DNA from: an uncultured Clostridia bacterium
Lineage (GTDB): Bacteria > Bacillota > Clostridia > Lachnospirales > CAG-274
DNA: 64,000 bases
Direction of reading: 5' to 3'
Assembly (NCBI GenBank): GCA_947630725.1
Contig: CANRIS010000003.1
Location: forward strand, 62,001-126,000
Part shown: piece after piece, positions 56,404 through 63,672 of the stretch
How positions within the stretch are numbered: the first letter of the stretch is position 1
How the letters are laid out: every line of letters starts with the position of its first letter
Made by a program: the position numbers and the translations under genes
Notes under the pieces: model-generated
Databases searched by the model: none
What the model saw: the letters and a program-made list of their open reading frames with translations, nothing else
What the model was told of the DNA's origin: nothing

Positions 56404-57027
56404 CTATTGCGGCTGTCCGTCAAACAGTCTGCGGCACCTCAGCGTTATTCTGCGGCTGCCGCTTGCCGTACAGGTAAACAGCGTCAAGTCCCATTCTCCA
56501 TCTTTCATTCTCTCCGAGTCTCTACCGGATAGCAGCTCGGTGCCTTCAGCCTCGTATTCAAATTCGTTTCCGAAGGCGTCAGTAAATCTTATTCTCTCTC
56601 CCTTGCCTATGCTGCCCAAAATTCCGAAATGGCTCCCGTAATTGTGTCCGCAAAGTATCAGATCGTCCGTATAAGCCGATCCGCTGTACCTGCACGGAGC
56701 CTTTCGCAAGGCTCTGTAACTCCACTCGTCTATGACGGGAAGGCTCACGCCTCTGTCAGCAAACTCAATTACGCCTATGTAAGAATATCCGTCAATGTCC
56801 ATACTCGGCATACTTAAATCGGGGTCGTTTTCATACAGCTTAAGAGAGTCCTCCGACCCTATGCCCATCGCAAGCAGTCTCAGAGCCTCCTCAGCCTCTT
56901 TTTTAGCCCTGTAGCTGTCATAGAAATTATACACAGCCAGCAAAAGAGCTGCCCCCAAAAGCAGCAGCCCCAGTGCCATACATATTTTCCCTTTTTTATT
57001 TTTGTTTTTGTTTTTACTCATCGTCAT
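56404..57027 (-). CDS. Sortase (last gene of the pilus operon)
   Basis: A 207-aa sortase transpeptidase. An Asn/Lys head is followed by an N-terminal membrane helix (about 15-33), which places the enzyme outside. Catalytic residues are His128 (GHNYGSHFG), Cys186 (LTLFTCT) and an Arg at 192-193 (SRRITL). The TLxTC context is that of class B/D-like sortases rather than the pilin-polymerising class C. It may attach the finished pilus, or the LPQTG protein, to the wall (inference). It overlaps the preceding LPXTG gene by 14 bp. No PDZ or other accessory domain is present. Confidence 0.88.
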   Translation of the reverse strand: MTMSKNKNKNKKGKICMALGLLLLGAALLLAVYNFYDSYRAKKEAEEALRLLAMGIGSEDSLKLYENDPDLSMPSMDIDGYSYIGVIEFADRGVSLPVIDEWSYRALRKAPCRYSGSAYTDDLILCGHNYGSHFGILGSIGKGERIRFTDAFGNEFEYEAEGTELLSGRDSERMKDGEWDLTLFTCTASGSRRITLRCRRLFDGQPQ

Positions 57028-58264
57028 CCGAAGTACCCTTACTCCTTAAATATCCTACAACAAAAAGGATCATTCCTGCGGCGGCAAGTATGGGCAGCGG
57101 CCACAACAGCTGACCCGTCTGGGGCAGCTTTTCGCCCGGCGCGGCTGCGGCTCCCGAAACAGGCTCGTCAACAACTGCTGCAGGCTCCTCGGGCGGCTGA
57201 GAACCACCCGGAAGAACGCTCTCGCCCGGCACATACGGCTCGGACGGCTCGGTATAGGGATAGTGTTCTCCCGTAGGATCGTTCTTTCTTTCGGGCAGCG
57301 TTCCCCTGCCTATTTCATAGCCCTTTCCGTGGCCTCCCGGCTCATTGTCGGGTTCTGACGGCTCAGCGGGTACAAAGGGTTCATCGGGCTCGCTCGGTTC
57401 ACTCGGCTCCGGCGGTGTGTCGGGCGGAGTTTCGGGCTTTTTGTAGGTGTTTACTACCAAAAATGCGTTGTCCGACTCAACAAATTCTATTGTAGTTGTA
57501 TATCCCTCGGGTATGGCTGACTGAGCCATGCTCCAGTCATCCGAGGGGTGTTTGTCAAGGTCGCTCCACTCATAGCGCCAATAGTCCTCCACCACGGGCA
57601 GAGAGACTGTCCTTGCGGCGTTTGCCTTTAGGCCGAGAGTAATTTTGTCATACTCCTCGCCGAGGAGCTTCAATGTATATTCAACCGTTTCGGGGCGAAC
57701 CTCCGGGGTGTCGTTTTCCCATACTACCACCAGCTTTATGTCCTCGACATCGACCGAATTTCCCTCTTTGGGGATCACCGTAAGCTTATCCGACCACACT
57801 CCGTCGGAATCAAAGTTGGGCAGGCAAATGAGCGCAGGCTTAACCGAAAGTCTCCTATGCTGTTCTCCCCTTTCGACCCAATAAAAACTGTCAAGAAGAT
57901 ACAATCCTCTGCCAAGTCCGCCAAAAACGGCTTTTTCGCCGTCTGCCTCAGTCTCTGCGCACGGTATCTCGGTTTCTGCGGACGCCACAAAATTGGAGAA
58001 CGTATCCGCAAGCTTTTGCCACTTTTCATCGTCAAGGCCATCAAGCTCCAAGCTTTGTCCTGCGAAGTCATCGGTCAGTGTAAAGACATAGTCCTCGCCG
58101 AAATCAGCCACCTTATAGAGCCTAAGCGGTGTTCCTGCAGAGGCGTTTGTAACTACCGTAAGGCTTCCGCTGTCCGTGTCGGAGCCGAAAGCCACAGCCC
58201 CCATAACTGCCGCAAGCACGGCGGCAAGCGCAAAAGCGGCGGCAATTTTTATCCTTTTACTCAT
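57014..58264 (-). CDS. LPQTG-anchored minor pilin with Cna-B-like domain
   Basis: A 416-aa surface protein. Signal peptide about 1-28. The N-terminal pilin-like domain (about 30-165) has LTVVTNASAGTPLRLYKVADFG. A Cna-B-type Ig domain (about 172-275) has VWENDTPEVRPETVEYTLKLLG, AIPEGYTTT and VVNTYKK. About 100 residues of Pro/Glu/Ser-rich spacer follow, then LPQTG (380-384), a hydrophobic helix and a short acidic tail. It is likely the base or adhesin subunit joined by the neighbouring sortases. Start and stop overlap both sortase genes (ATGA upstream, 14 bp downstream), so production is coupled. Confidence 0.88.
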   Translation of the reverse strand: MSKRIKIAAAFALAAVLAAVMGAVAFGSDTDSGSLTVVTNASAGTPLRLYKVADFGEDYVFTLTDDFAGQSLELDGLDDEKWQKLADTFSNFVASAETEIPCAETEADGEKAVFGGLGRGLYLLDSFYWVERGEQHRRLSVKPALICLPNFDSDGVWSDKLTVIPKEGNSVDVEDIKLVVVWENDTPEVRPETVEYTLKLLGEEYDKITLGLKANAARTVSLPVVEDYWRYEWSDLDKHPSDDWSMAQSAIPEGYTTTIEFVESDNAFLVVNTYKKPETPPDTPPEPSEPSEPDEPFVPAEPSEPDNEPGGHGKGYEIGRGTLPERKNDPTGEHYPYTEPSEPYVPGESVLPGGSQPPEEPAAVVDEPVSGAAAAPGEKLPQTGQLLWPLPILAAAGMILFVVGYLRSKGTSDDDE

Positions 58265-59181
58265 TTTTCACCCTTCCTTTCGTTATCCGATTTATTTTCG
58301 TTATCCGATTTATTTTCGGTGTTTTCGTTATCTTTATTATCTTTATTATCTTCGGGATTTCCCTTATTTTTCTTCTTTTTTGTTTTCATCATAAGCAGCA
58401 CGAGAAGTACAAGCAGTATAGGCACAGCCACGAGAGGAGCAACGAAAACAGGCTCTATCACAAACGCCTCCGATTGGAGGGAATCCGCATTGTAGGCGAG
58501 GTTGCTTATTCTGTGTCCCCTCACAAGCAGTCTATGGGAGTTTACACCGTAGGGGGTGCAGGTCACGAGAGTTACGAGATCCTTCCCCTCCTCGATGCCA
58601 AGCTCCGACATATCCTCGGGCAGCACGATAGAAATTTTGTCTACCTCATAGCTGAATTTTTCACCGAGGACATTTATCTGAAACTTGTCCCCCGCAACAA
58701 GTCTGTCGATGTCGGTAAAAAGCCTTGCCGAGGGCAGTCCTCTGTGTCCCGAAATAGCCGCGTGGGTGTTTTCGCCCCCAACGGGAAAAGAAGTTGTTTC
58801 GAGATGTCCTGCGGCGGTCTGGAGACGTTCCTCCGAGGTGCCGTGATAGATAGGAAGCTGAATCCTTGCAGCGGGGACGGTTATGTAGCCTATAATGCCT
58901 GTTCCGTCAATGTCGAGGGTGCTGTTGTAGCGTTTCAGCTCATCCTCAGACATAGACCACGGGTATTGTTTTTTGAGCAAATCTTCATTATATTTTCTTG
59001 CCTCGTTCAGAAGTCGTTCTGTCTCTTCGGGCATTATGTTCGCGATTTCCTCGTCATAGTTTGAAATGACCCTTGTGGAATGAAAGGAATTCCAATAGTC
59101 GCTGACCGAGGGATAGAGCAGCAGCGTCATACCCACAAGCAGAACCAACAAAAGAACAGCCGTACTCTTACTGATTTTCAA
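58261..59181 (-). CDS. Class C pilin-polymerising sortase
   Basis: A 306-aa sortase with an N-terminal membrane helix (about 6-23), a class C lid-type region (KKQYPWSMSEDEL, about 70-81) and catalytic His146 (ISGHRG), Cys208 (TLVTCTPYGVNSHR) and Arg217. A second helix (about 242-267) is followed by a basic patch and a low-complexity tail of Asn, Asp, Glu and Lys (ENKSDNENKSD). The TLVTCTPYGVNSHRLLVRG context marks the class that links pilins into a shaft. The lid position that is usually DPW/DPY reads YPW, so lid control may differ. It lies 228 bp after the pilin gene and overlaps the next gene by four bases. Confidence 0.92.
   Translation of the reverse strand: MKISKSTAVLLLVLLVGMTLLLYPSVSDYWNSFHSTRVISNYDEEIANIMPEETERLLNEARKYNEDLLKKQYPWSMSEDELKRYNSTLDIDGTGIIGYITVPAARIQLPIYHGTSEERLQTAAGHLETTSFPVGGENTHAAISGHRGLPSARLFTDIDRLVAGDKFQINVLGEKFSYEVDKISIVLPEDMSELGIEEGKDLVTLVTCTPYGVNSHRLLVRGHRISNLAYNADSLQSEAFVIEPVFVAPLVAVPILLVLLVLLMMKTKKKKNKGNPEDNKDNKDNENTENKSDNENKSDNERKGEK
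58283..58318 (-). repeat. Perfect 18-bp tandem duplication in the sortase tail
   Basis: Two identical 18-bp units (58283-58300 and 58301-58318) encode ENKSDN twice. Nine-bp TTATCTTTA-type repeats lie just beyond. The copies are in frame and could vary in number by slippage. Confidence 0.8.
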
Positions 59182-59195
59182 TTTTTATCTCTCCC

Positions 59196-59251
59196 AAAAA
59201 AGGCCGCCGGGTCGAAGCCGAATCTCCGACCCATGGGGCTTATTGGCCTTT
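59196..59251 (-). terminator. Intercistronic terminator between pilin and sortase genes
   Basis: Stem AAAGGCC/GGCCTTT with an inner GGGTCG/CGACCC hairpin and TTTTTT on the minus strand, 15 bp before the class C sortase start. The remaining 158 bp up to the pilin stop hold further GC hairpins (around 59263-59316 and 59340-59365) and no gene. Partial termination here would give much more pilin than sortase. Confidence 0.65.
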
Positions 59252-59409
59252 CTTTTTCCTCTGCCGCTGTCCGCTGCGGCAATAACAGGCTTTAAAAAAC
59301 CTTAAAACCTCTTATTGCGGCGGCAAACAGGGAACATGGGGAGACCTCCGAGGAGATCCCCCTTTTTCCCAAAAAATTATTTTTATTTTTCTAAGTCACA
59401 AACGACCGA

Positions 59410-61176
59410 TTATTCGGCTCTCATTCTTCTCTTTACAACAAGGAGAATAACTGCGCCAACAACAAGCACTCCGCCCAATGTGTAGAATATCTTTGTACCC
59501 ATACCACCTGTTTCGGGGAGCTCTACACCTGAATCATTCTGGACTGTTATTGTAAATACACCATTAGTTATAGCCTTTGTAATATCTACAGGATTTAAAC
59601 TGTCAGGGTCACCTTCCGGCTTATCAGTACCCCATTTATTATATTTATTAACCGTTACACCTGTCAAATTTTCATTTACATCTTTTGTTGTTTTTACTTC
59701 AAGATATATTTTTCCATTCGTATTATATCCATCAGGTACTATACTCTCATCTAATTCATAATAGCCATCACCAAGTCCAGCAAATATAAATTTATCATGT
59801 ACAGCTTCTTTTGAAGGATCTGAATTTGTAATTGAACTTTCAATTTTACCTCCTGTCAAAGCTTCAAATTTACTGCCGTCCCATTTTGAAAGTGTAAAAC
59901 GAGCTCCGCCAAGAGGTTGTTTATTTTCATCCACTTTTAATACCTGCAATTCCAGTGAATAAACATTAACCGTTTCGGGAGTAGGTGTTGCGGTACCATA
60001 TTGAGAGCCATCTACAGGGTCATTTGAATATTTAAGTGTTACATTATTTCTACCTCCGTCTGTCTTATCATCACCAGCATTTAATAAATCGCCATTAAGC
60101 GGAGCAGAATATGTAAATATAATATTTTGTCCTGCATGATCTCCCCAGTGTTCTTTAACCGTCTGGCCACCAACTAATTCATTATGAGTTATGGTAAGTA
60201 TATTACCTGACATTGATGGCTTAAAATGTTCAGGCACTAAATTTGTTCCCTCTTCATCAGCCTCAATTTTTCCGTCTCCATTCTTATCATAATATGCTTT
60301 AACTGTACTGGTTATTTTTGATGCATCACTTGTATCAAAACCACTAAGTGTATCTGTTATTATAAAATCATATTTTTGATATGATGCAATATTAGTTGGT
60401 ATAGATACTTTAATTATAAATGGTACACTATCACCGAGATTATACGCGCCTTGTGTAACACTACCGCCCTCGGCAGTACCTACTTTCTTATCAACTGTAG
60501 GAATCTGATGTTTAGGTGAAATTTCAGCACCATCTTTTCCTACAAGCTCAAGTATGTAATCAGACTCAACATCTTCGTCTCCCGAATAATCATCAACAAC
60601 AATATAATAACCTTCAGGAAGACCACTTATAACATATTTGTTGCCGGATAAACTATTTGTCGTATTCTTTGCACTTATTGCATTTGAAGGATCTTTAAAA
60701 AATTCCTCCAACACATATCCAAAATATCTGGCAGCTTTTGACTGTGTCTTTACTTTATCATTCAAAAACTTTGCTAAGTTTTCAGCCGTAAAATCATCAG
60801 CATTATCAATCGCTTTATAAAAATCTGCTCCAATCGTTTCCGAATAATCATCAAGTTTCGGTTCACTGGGACCATCTTTAAGTTTATTCCAAAGAGCACT
60901 TGTATGTCCAGTCAGTGCACCATCAAACGCAACATTTGCAAGATAATGTTCATCTTTATCTTCATCTTCCCTTACATCGCTGTCGGGTGTTGTTCCGGTA
61001 CCATTACCTTTAAACAATCTATAAGCACTGTATGCATGTTTTGGCTTATCATTATTAATTGTAATTGTTAAGCTGCCATGCTGTTCATCATTAGCATTGA
61101 CAGCTACGATGTTTACTGACATAAGAACCAATGCCAGCGCAAGTACGAGGCTTAAAACCTTTGTTAATTTTTTCAT
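59410..61176 (-). CDS. LPETG major pilin with isopeptide-forming domains
   Basis: A 588-aa fimbrial shaft protein. Signal peptide about 1-29. N-terminal domain about 32-220. A pilin-like lysine region (HQIPTVDKKVG, 223-233) leads into a fimbrial isopeptide D2 domain (about 228-405). A SpaA/Cna-B domain (about 405-500, VLKVDENKQPLGGARFTL) contains the E-box-like YYELDESIVPDGYN, and a last beta domain is followed by LPETG (553-557), a membrane helix and a basic tail. Residues 297-308 (DKNGDGKIEADE) match an EF-hand calcium loop inside the D2 domain. The coding sequence from about 59560 to 61060 is clearly more AT-rich than its ends and its neighbours. AAAGGAGAAAT precedes the ATG, and the leader is long and structured. 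Confidence 0.93.
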   Translation of the reverse strand: MKKLTKVLSLVLALALVLMSVNIVAVNANDEQHGSLTITINNDKPKHAYSAYRLFKGNGTGTTPDSDVREDEDKDEHYLANVAFDGALTGHTSALWNKLKDGPSEPKLDDYSETIGADFYKAIDNADDFTAENLAKFLNDKVKTQSKAARYFGYVLEEFFKDPSNAISAKNTTNSLSGNKYVISGLPEGYYIVVDDYSGDEDVESDYILELVGKDGAEISPKHQIPTVDKKVGTAEGGSVTQGAYNLGDSVPFIIKVSIPTNIASYQKYDFIITDTLSGFDTSDASKITSTVKAYYDKNGDGKIEADEEGTNLVPEHFKPSMSGNILTITHNELVGGQTVKEHWGDHAGQNIIFTYSAPLNGDLLNAGDDKTDGGRNNVTLKYSNDPVDGSQYGTATPTPETVNVYSLELQVLKVDENKQPLGGARFTLSKWDGSKFEALTGGKIESSITNSDPSKEAVHDKFIFAGLGDGYYELDESIVPDGYNTNGKIYLEVKTTKDVNENLTGVTVNKYNKWGTDKPEGDPDSLNPVDITKAITNGVFTITVQNDSGVELPETGGMGTKIFYTLGGVLVVGAVILLVVKRRMRAE

Positions 61177-61403
61177 TTTTATTTCTCCTTTCGCTGAAAT
61201 TTCGGAGGAAAGGCGTCAAGGGCTTATCAAGCTGTTTTGCCTTTGTCTCCGTGGGGGCTCGCCGTCTGCTTTCCGCAAGGCTTGAACCGCACTTTTGCCT
61301 GTCCATTCTTGCAGGCTGTTGGGAGTTGTCTGCCCGTTCGGTACCCTCTGCGTCTAAGTCACAGCCACCGCCCTGTTTTCTTTTTTTGATACAAAACCTT
61401 GCT
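61177..61403 (-). promoter_or_regulatory. Structured leader of the pilus operon
   Basis: The transcript can form GGCTGT/ACAGCC (around 61310-61370), AGGC/GCCT inside GCAAG/CTTGC (around 61274-61312), then one of two competing hairpins. AAAGGC/GCCTTT (61207-61245) is one option. The other is CCTTTC/GAAAGG (around 61184-61211), which covers the pilin ribosome site. The two share the CCTTT segment, the usual logic of a riboswitch or protein-bound switch. No open reading frame with coding signs fits. The promoter is not clear; a lone TATAAT lies on the minus strand at 61705-61710. Confidence 0.5.
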
Positions 61404-61662
61404 GATCCCCAAAGCGACTGCCGAACGAAATTCAAAGTCAATTCCTGTACGACCGCCCCGAAAACGCCGAGCAAAACATTTTATGTTCCATTGTTCGCCG
61501 TTTTCCTTTAAGGATAGCACCTTACAGATACCGATCCCCGAAACGACCGCCGAACGAAATTACAAGTCAATTCCTGTACGACCGCCCCGAAAACGCCGAT
61601 CAAAACATTTATTTTTCTGTTCGCCGTTTTCCCTAAGAATCGCCCTTTGCAGATGAGATACC
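61404..61662. repeat. Two tandem direct repeats of about 129 bp upstream of the pilin
   Basis: 61404-61532 and 61533-61662 are tandem copies with period 129; most positions agree, with a few substitutions and a 3-bp deletion. Each unit contains the shared core at 61440-61470 (copy 2: 61569-61599) and an internal inverted repeat (GAAAACGGCG with CGGCGTTTTC) that can fold. They lie in the untranslated or promoter region of the pilus operon. Confidence 0.85.
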
Positions 61663-61854
61663 GTTCCCTTTAATTTTTTTCATCCGCCGACCAAAAAAAG
61701 AATAATTATAAAATTACAAAAGTTCCCGATGCGCCGCCGATCCGTCCCAAGACCACAGCACATCCACCCTCTATCCCCAAAAAACCGACATTTATCCAAA
61801 CTCGGCATAATTTATATTTCCTCAGAAGAAACCTATGGTATGAATTTAAGGCGC

Positions 61855-61886
61855 AAAAAAAGGGACTTTCAAAGAATAAAAGTCCC
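61855..61886 (-). terminator. Terminator of the recombinase gene
   Basis: An 8-bp stem GGGACTTT/AAAGTCCC with a 9-nt loop and seven T on the minus strand, 64 bp after the recombinase stop codon. Confidence 0.87.
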
Positions 61887-61900
61887 AAAATATACTAAAA

Positions 61901-61911
61901 ATATACGAATT
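61901..61911 (+). repeat. Direct repeat ATATACGAATT, left copy
   Basis: An identical 11-bp sequence occurs at 63284-63294 on the other side of the recombinase gene, in the same orientation; both are preceded by TATACTA. A third TACGAATT lies at 63276-63283. They may be recombinase-binding arm sites or attachment-site remnants. Confidence 0.45.
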
Positions 61912-61949
61912 TTTTATTTTGCGTTTTTTTGCCCCGTTTGAGTATCTGC

Positions 61950-63200
61950 CTACAGATCCTCGAGAGCCGACAAAACAAGTATTTCATCTGCCTCAAACAT
62001 ATGAGAGTAACGCTTAAGAATCATCTCCTGCGTGTCTCCGCTGACCTTTTCGACAACCGGCAGAGGAACGCCTTTTCTTATAAGGTTAGATATAAATGTA
62101 TGTCTGAATTCATGACAGGTATAGTAGGGAAGCTCCATAGACTTGCAGGATTTTTTCAGCGCAAGGCTGCATGCCTCGCTTGTCCACGGAAAAATTCTGT
62201 CCTCGGGCATACCTCCCCTTTCGATATGCTCGCTCAGAACGGCTCTGAAAAGCTTTTTCGGCTCGGACGAAAGAGGGATCGTCCTTTTCTTTTTGTTTTT
62301 TGGCTCTTTTATGAGCTTTTTGTCGCTTATATAAGACTTTGTGACCCTTACCCTCATAGCAGCGCTGCTTTCGGAGGAGTCCTCGGCAGTGCTCCCGGCA
62401 GTGTTCCCGACAGCGTTCCCAACGGCGTTTTTGTATGCCGAAAGCTGCCTCGATATGTCGGTTTTTGTTTTGCAATCCTCAAAATCGCTGTATGAAAGCG
62501 CCAAGGCCTCGCCTATTCTCAGGCCGCAGTAATATAGCAGGTTAAACAAAAGCCTGTATTTGGGATAATTGTTTATGCCGTTTCTCCAATATTCCCTTTG
62601 TCTGAAATAGTTGTCGAGCTTGTCAAAATCTTCTTTTTCGATAACTCTGTAATCGCTTTTCTGACCCGTTTTCATATTGTCAGCAAAGTCAAGTATATTT
62701 TCGTCAATAAGCCTTTTTTTGTATGCCAGATTCAACAGCTTTCTGAACGTGGCGTTAACAGAACGCATAGTCTCCTCGGCATATCCGACAGCTCTCAGAT
62801 CTCCGCAAAATCTGTAGTAGGTATCCTCGTCTATATCCCTTAGTTTTGTGTCGGCGGGCAAAAACCTGTATATTATATTCATATACTTATATGTGTTGAT
62901 AATTGTCACAGGCGAAAAATTCTGCCCCTCTGCCTTTATCTTCCACAGCTCATACGCCCCCTTAAGCGTAATGTCCTTGTCCTTGTCTCTGTCGGTCTGC
63001 TTTTCGGGGCGGAGCTTTGCAAGGGCAAGCTTTGCCTCCGAAACCGTCGCCAGATTGTAGACCCATTTTGATTTGTAGTCGTTTTTTTGTGTGACTGGGT
63101 TATATTCCTTATAATTGTACTTCACATCGTATTTTTTGGTACGTTCGTTGAAATATATACCCGTGTATCTTGTCTTTTTCCTTTTGATCTTGCTGCGCAC
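61950..63200 (-). CDS. Tyrosine recombinase / integrase with AP2-like DNA-binding domain
   Basis: A 416-aa site-specific recombinase. An AP2-like arm-binding domain (about 10-65, YTGIYFNERTKKYDVKYNYK) and a core-binding domain (about 75-175) precede the catalytic domain. Catalytic residues are Arg228 (CGLRIGEAL), a Lys in the KNKKKRTIPL hairpin, His363 and Arg366 (HEFRH), and Tyr398 (LKRYSH). The usual second histidine of the LGH motif is Asp389 (VSGDT). A low-complexity insert (about 256-281, GNAVGNTAGSTAEDSSESS) with 12-bp degenerate DNA repeats lies inside the catalytic domain. The start is GTG with GGAGG eight bases upstream. No excisionase or element cargo is adjacent; the neighbours are the pilus operon and spoIIID. 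Confidence 0.92.
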   Translation of the reverse strand: MRSKIKRKKTRYTGIYFNERTKKYDVKYNYKEYNPVTQKNDYKSKWVYNLATVSEAKLALAKLRPEKQTDRDKDKDITLKGAYELWKIKAEGQNFSPVTIINTYKYMNIIYRFLPADTKLRDIDEDTYYRFCGDLRAVGYAEETMRSVNATFRKLLNLAYKKRLIDENILDFADNMKTGQKSDYRVIEKEDFDKLDNYFRQREYWRNGINNYPKYRLLFNLLYYCGLRIGEALALSYSDFEDCKTKTDISRQLSAYKNAVGNAVGNTAGSTAEDSSESSAAMRVRVTKSYISDKKLIKEPKNKKKRTIPLSSEPKKLFRAVLSEHIERGGMPEDRIFPWTSEACSLALKKSCKSMELPYYTCHEFRHTFISNLIRKGVPLPVVEKVSGDTQEMILKRYSHMFEADEILVLSALEDL

Positions 63201-63268
63201 AAAAAAAACCTCCTTTCCTTTTTATCATCATACAAATTTTTCTGTGGGGCTTATGCGCCACGGTGTCT

Positions 63269-63297
63269 ACTATACTACGAATTATATACGAATTCAA
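63269..63297 (-). promoter_or_regulatory. Promoter of the recombinase gene with TACGAATT direct repeats
   Basis: Minus strand TTGAAT, 17 bases, TATAGT. The spacer and -35 hold two direct repeats TACGAATT (63276-63283 and 63287-63294, period 11), placed so that a bound protein would block RNA polymerase. Confidence 0.55.
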
Positions 63298-63302
63298 GAC
63301 GC

Positions 63303-63339
63303 AAAAAAGACCCTCGGGACGGCAAGCCTCTCCGAGAGC
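63303..63339 (-). terminator. Terminator of spoIIID
   Basis: A GC-rich stem (CTCTCGG with CCGAGGG, one G-T) followed on the minus strand by TTTTTT, 11 bp after the spoIIID stop. Confidence 0.78.
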
Positions 63340-63350
63340 CTGAAAAAAGT

Positions 63351-63614
63351 CTATTTAAAAGTATTTATTCTGTGAAGATATTTTTCTCTTGTTGCCATAC
63401 CTCCTCTTATGTGGCGTTCCGACTTGTTTATTTCAAGCACCTTTCTGGCCTCTACCGCCAGCGAAGGATTTATTTTAAGAAGTCTTTCGGTTATATCCTT
63501 GTGAACGGTGCTTTTTGAAATGCCAAAGCGTTTTGCCGTTTCTCTTACTGTGGCGTTGCTTTTGACAATATACTGCGCTACCTCCTCAGCCCTTCTCTCA
63601 ATATATTCCTTCAA
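63351..63614 (-). CDS. spoIIID: Sporulation transcriptional regulator SpoIIID
   Basis: An 87-aa helix-turn-helix DNA-binding protein that activates and represses mother-cell genes in the sigma-E regulon. The HTH is ATVRETAKRFGISKSTVHKD; ITERLLKINPSLAVEARKVLEINKSERHIRGG is the conserved family tail. The start is TTG with GGAGG eight bases upstream. Together with spoIVB at the other end of the window it shows that the organism is genetically equipped to sporulate. A possible sigma-E promoter upstream could not be assigned. Confidence 0.95.
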   Translation of the reverse strand: MKEYIERRAEEVAQYIVKSNATVRETAKRFGISKSTVHKDITERLLKINPSLAVEARKVLEINKSERHIRGGMATREKYLHRINTFK

Positions 63615-63672
63615 TCCCGATTCCTCCGCAAAATTAGGCTTAACTATCTATATGCGAAAAACCGGAGCTTTA

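Noticed and set aside
61177..61403. c-di-GMP riboswitch (GEMM-I or class II) in the pilin leader
   Set aside because: Common in clostridial pili, but the conserved core sequences of either class could not be recognised.
61091..61474. Minus-strand 127-codon frame overlapping the pilin start
   Set aside because: It covers the structured leader and runs out of frame into the pilin signal peptide; no ribosome site and no family.
61399..61656. 85-codon open frame with two protein repeats across the 129-bp tandem units
   Set aside because: The period (129 bp) is a multiple of three, so the repeat automatically gives a repeated frame; the unit pair carries indels, there is no ribosome site, and the strand is opposite to the pilus transcript.
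61663..61949. Invertible promoter (phase switch) between the pilus operon and the recombinase
   Set aside because: I looked for inverted repeats flanking a promoter and found only short A/T-rich matches around the terminator; nothing long enough for a typical switch. Read-pair data could still show inversion.
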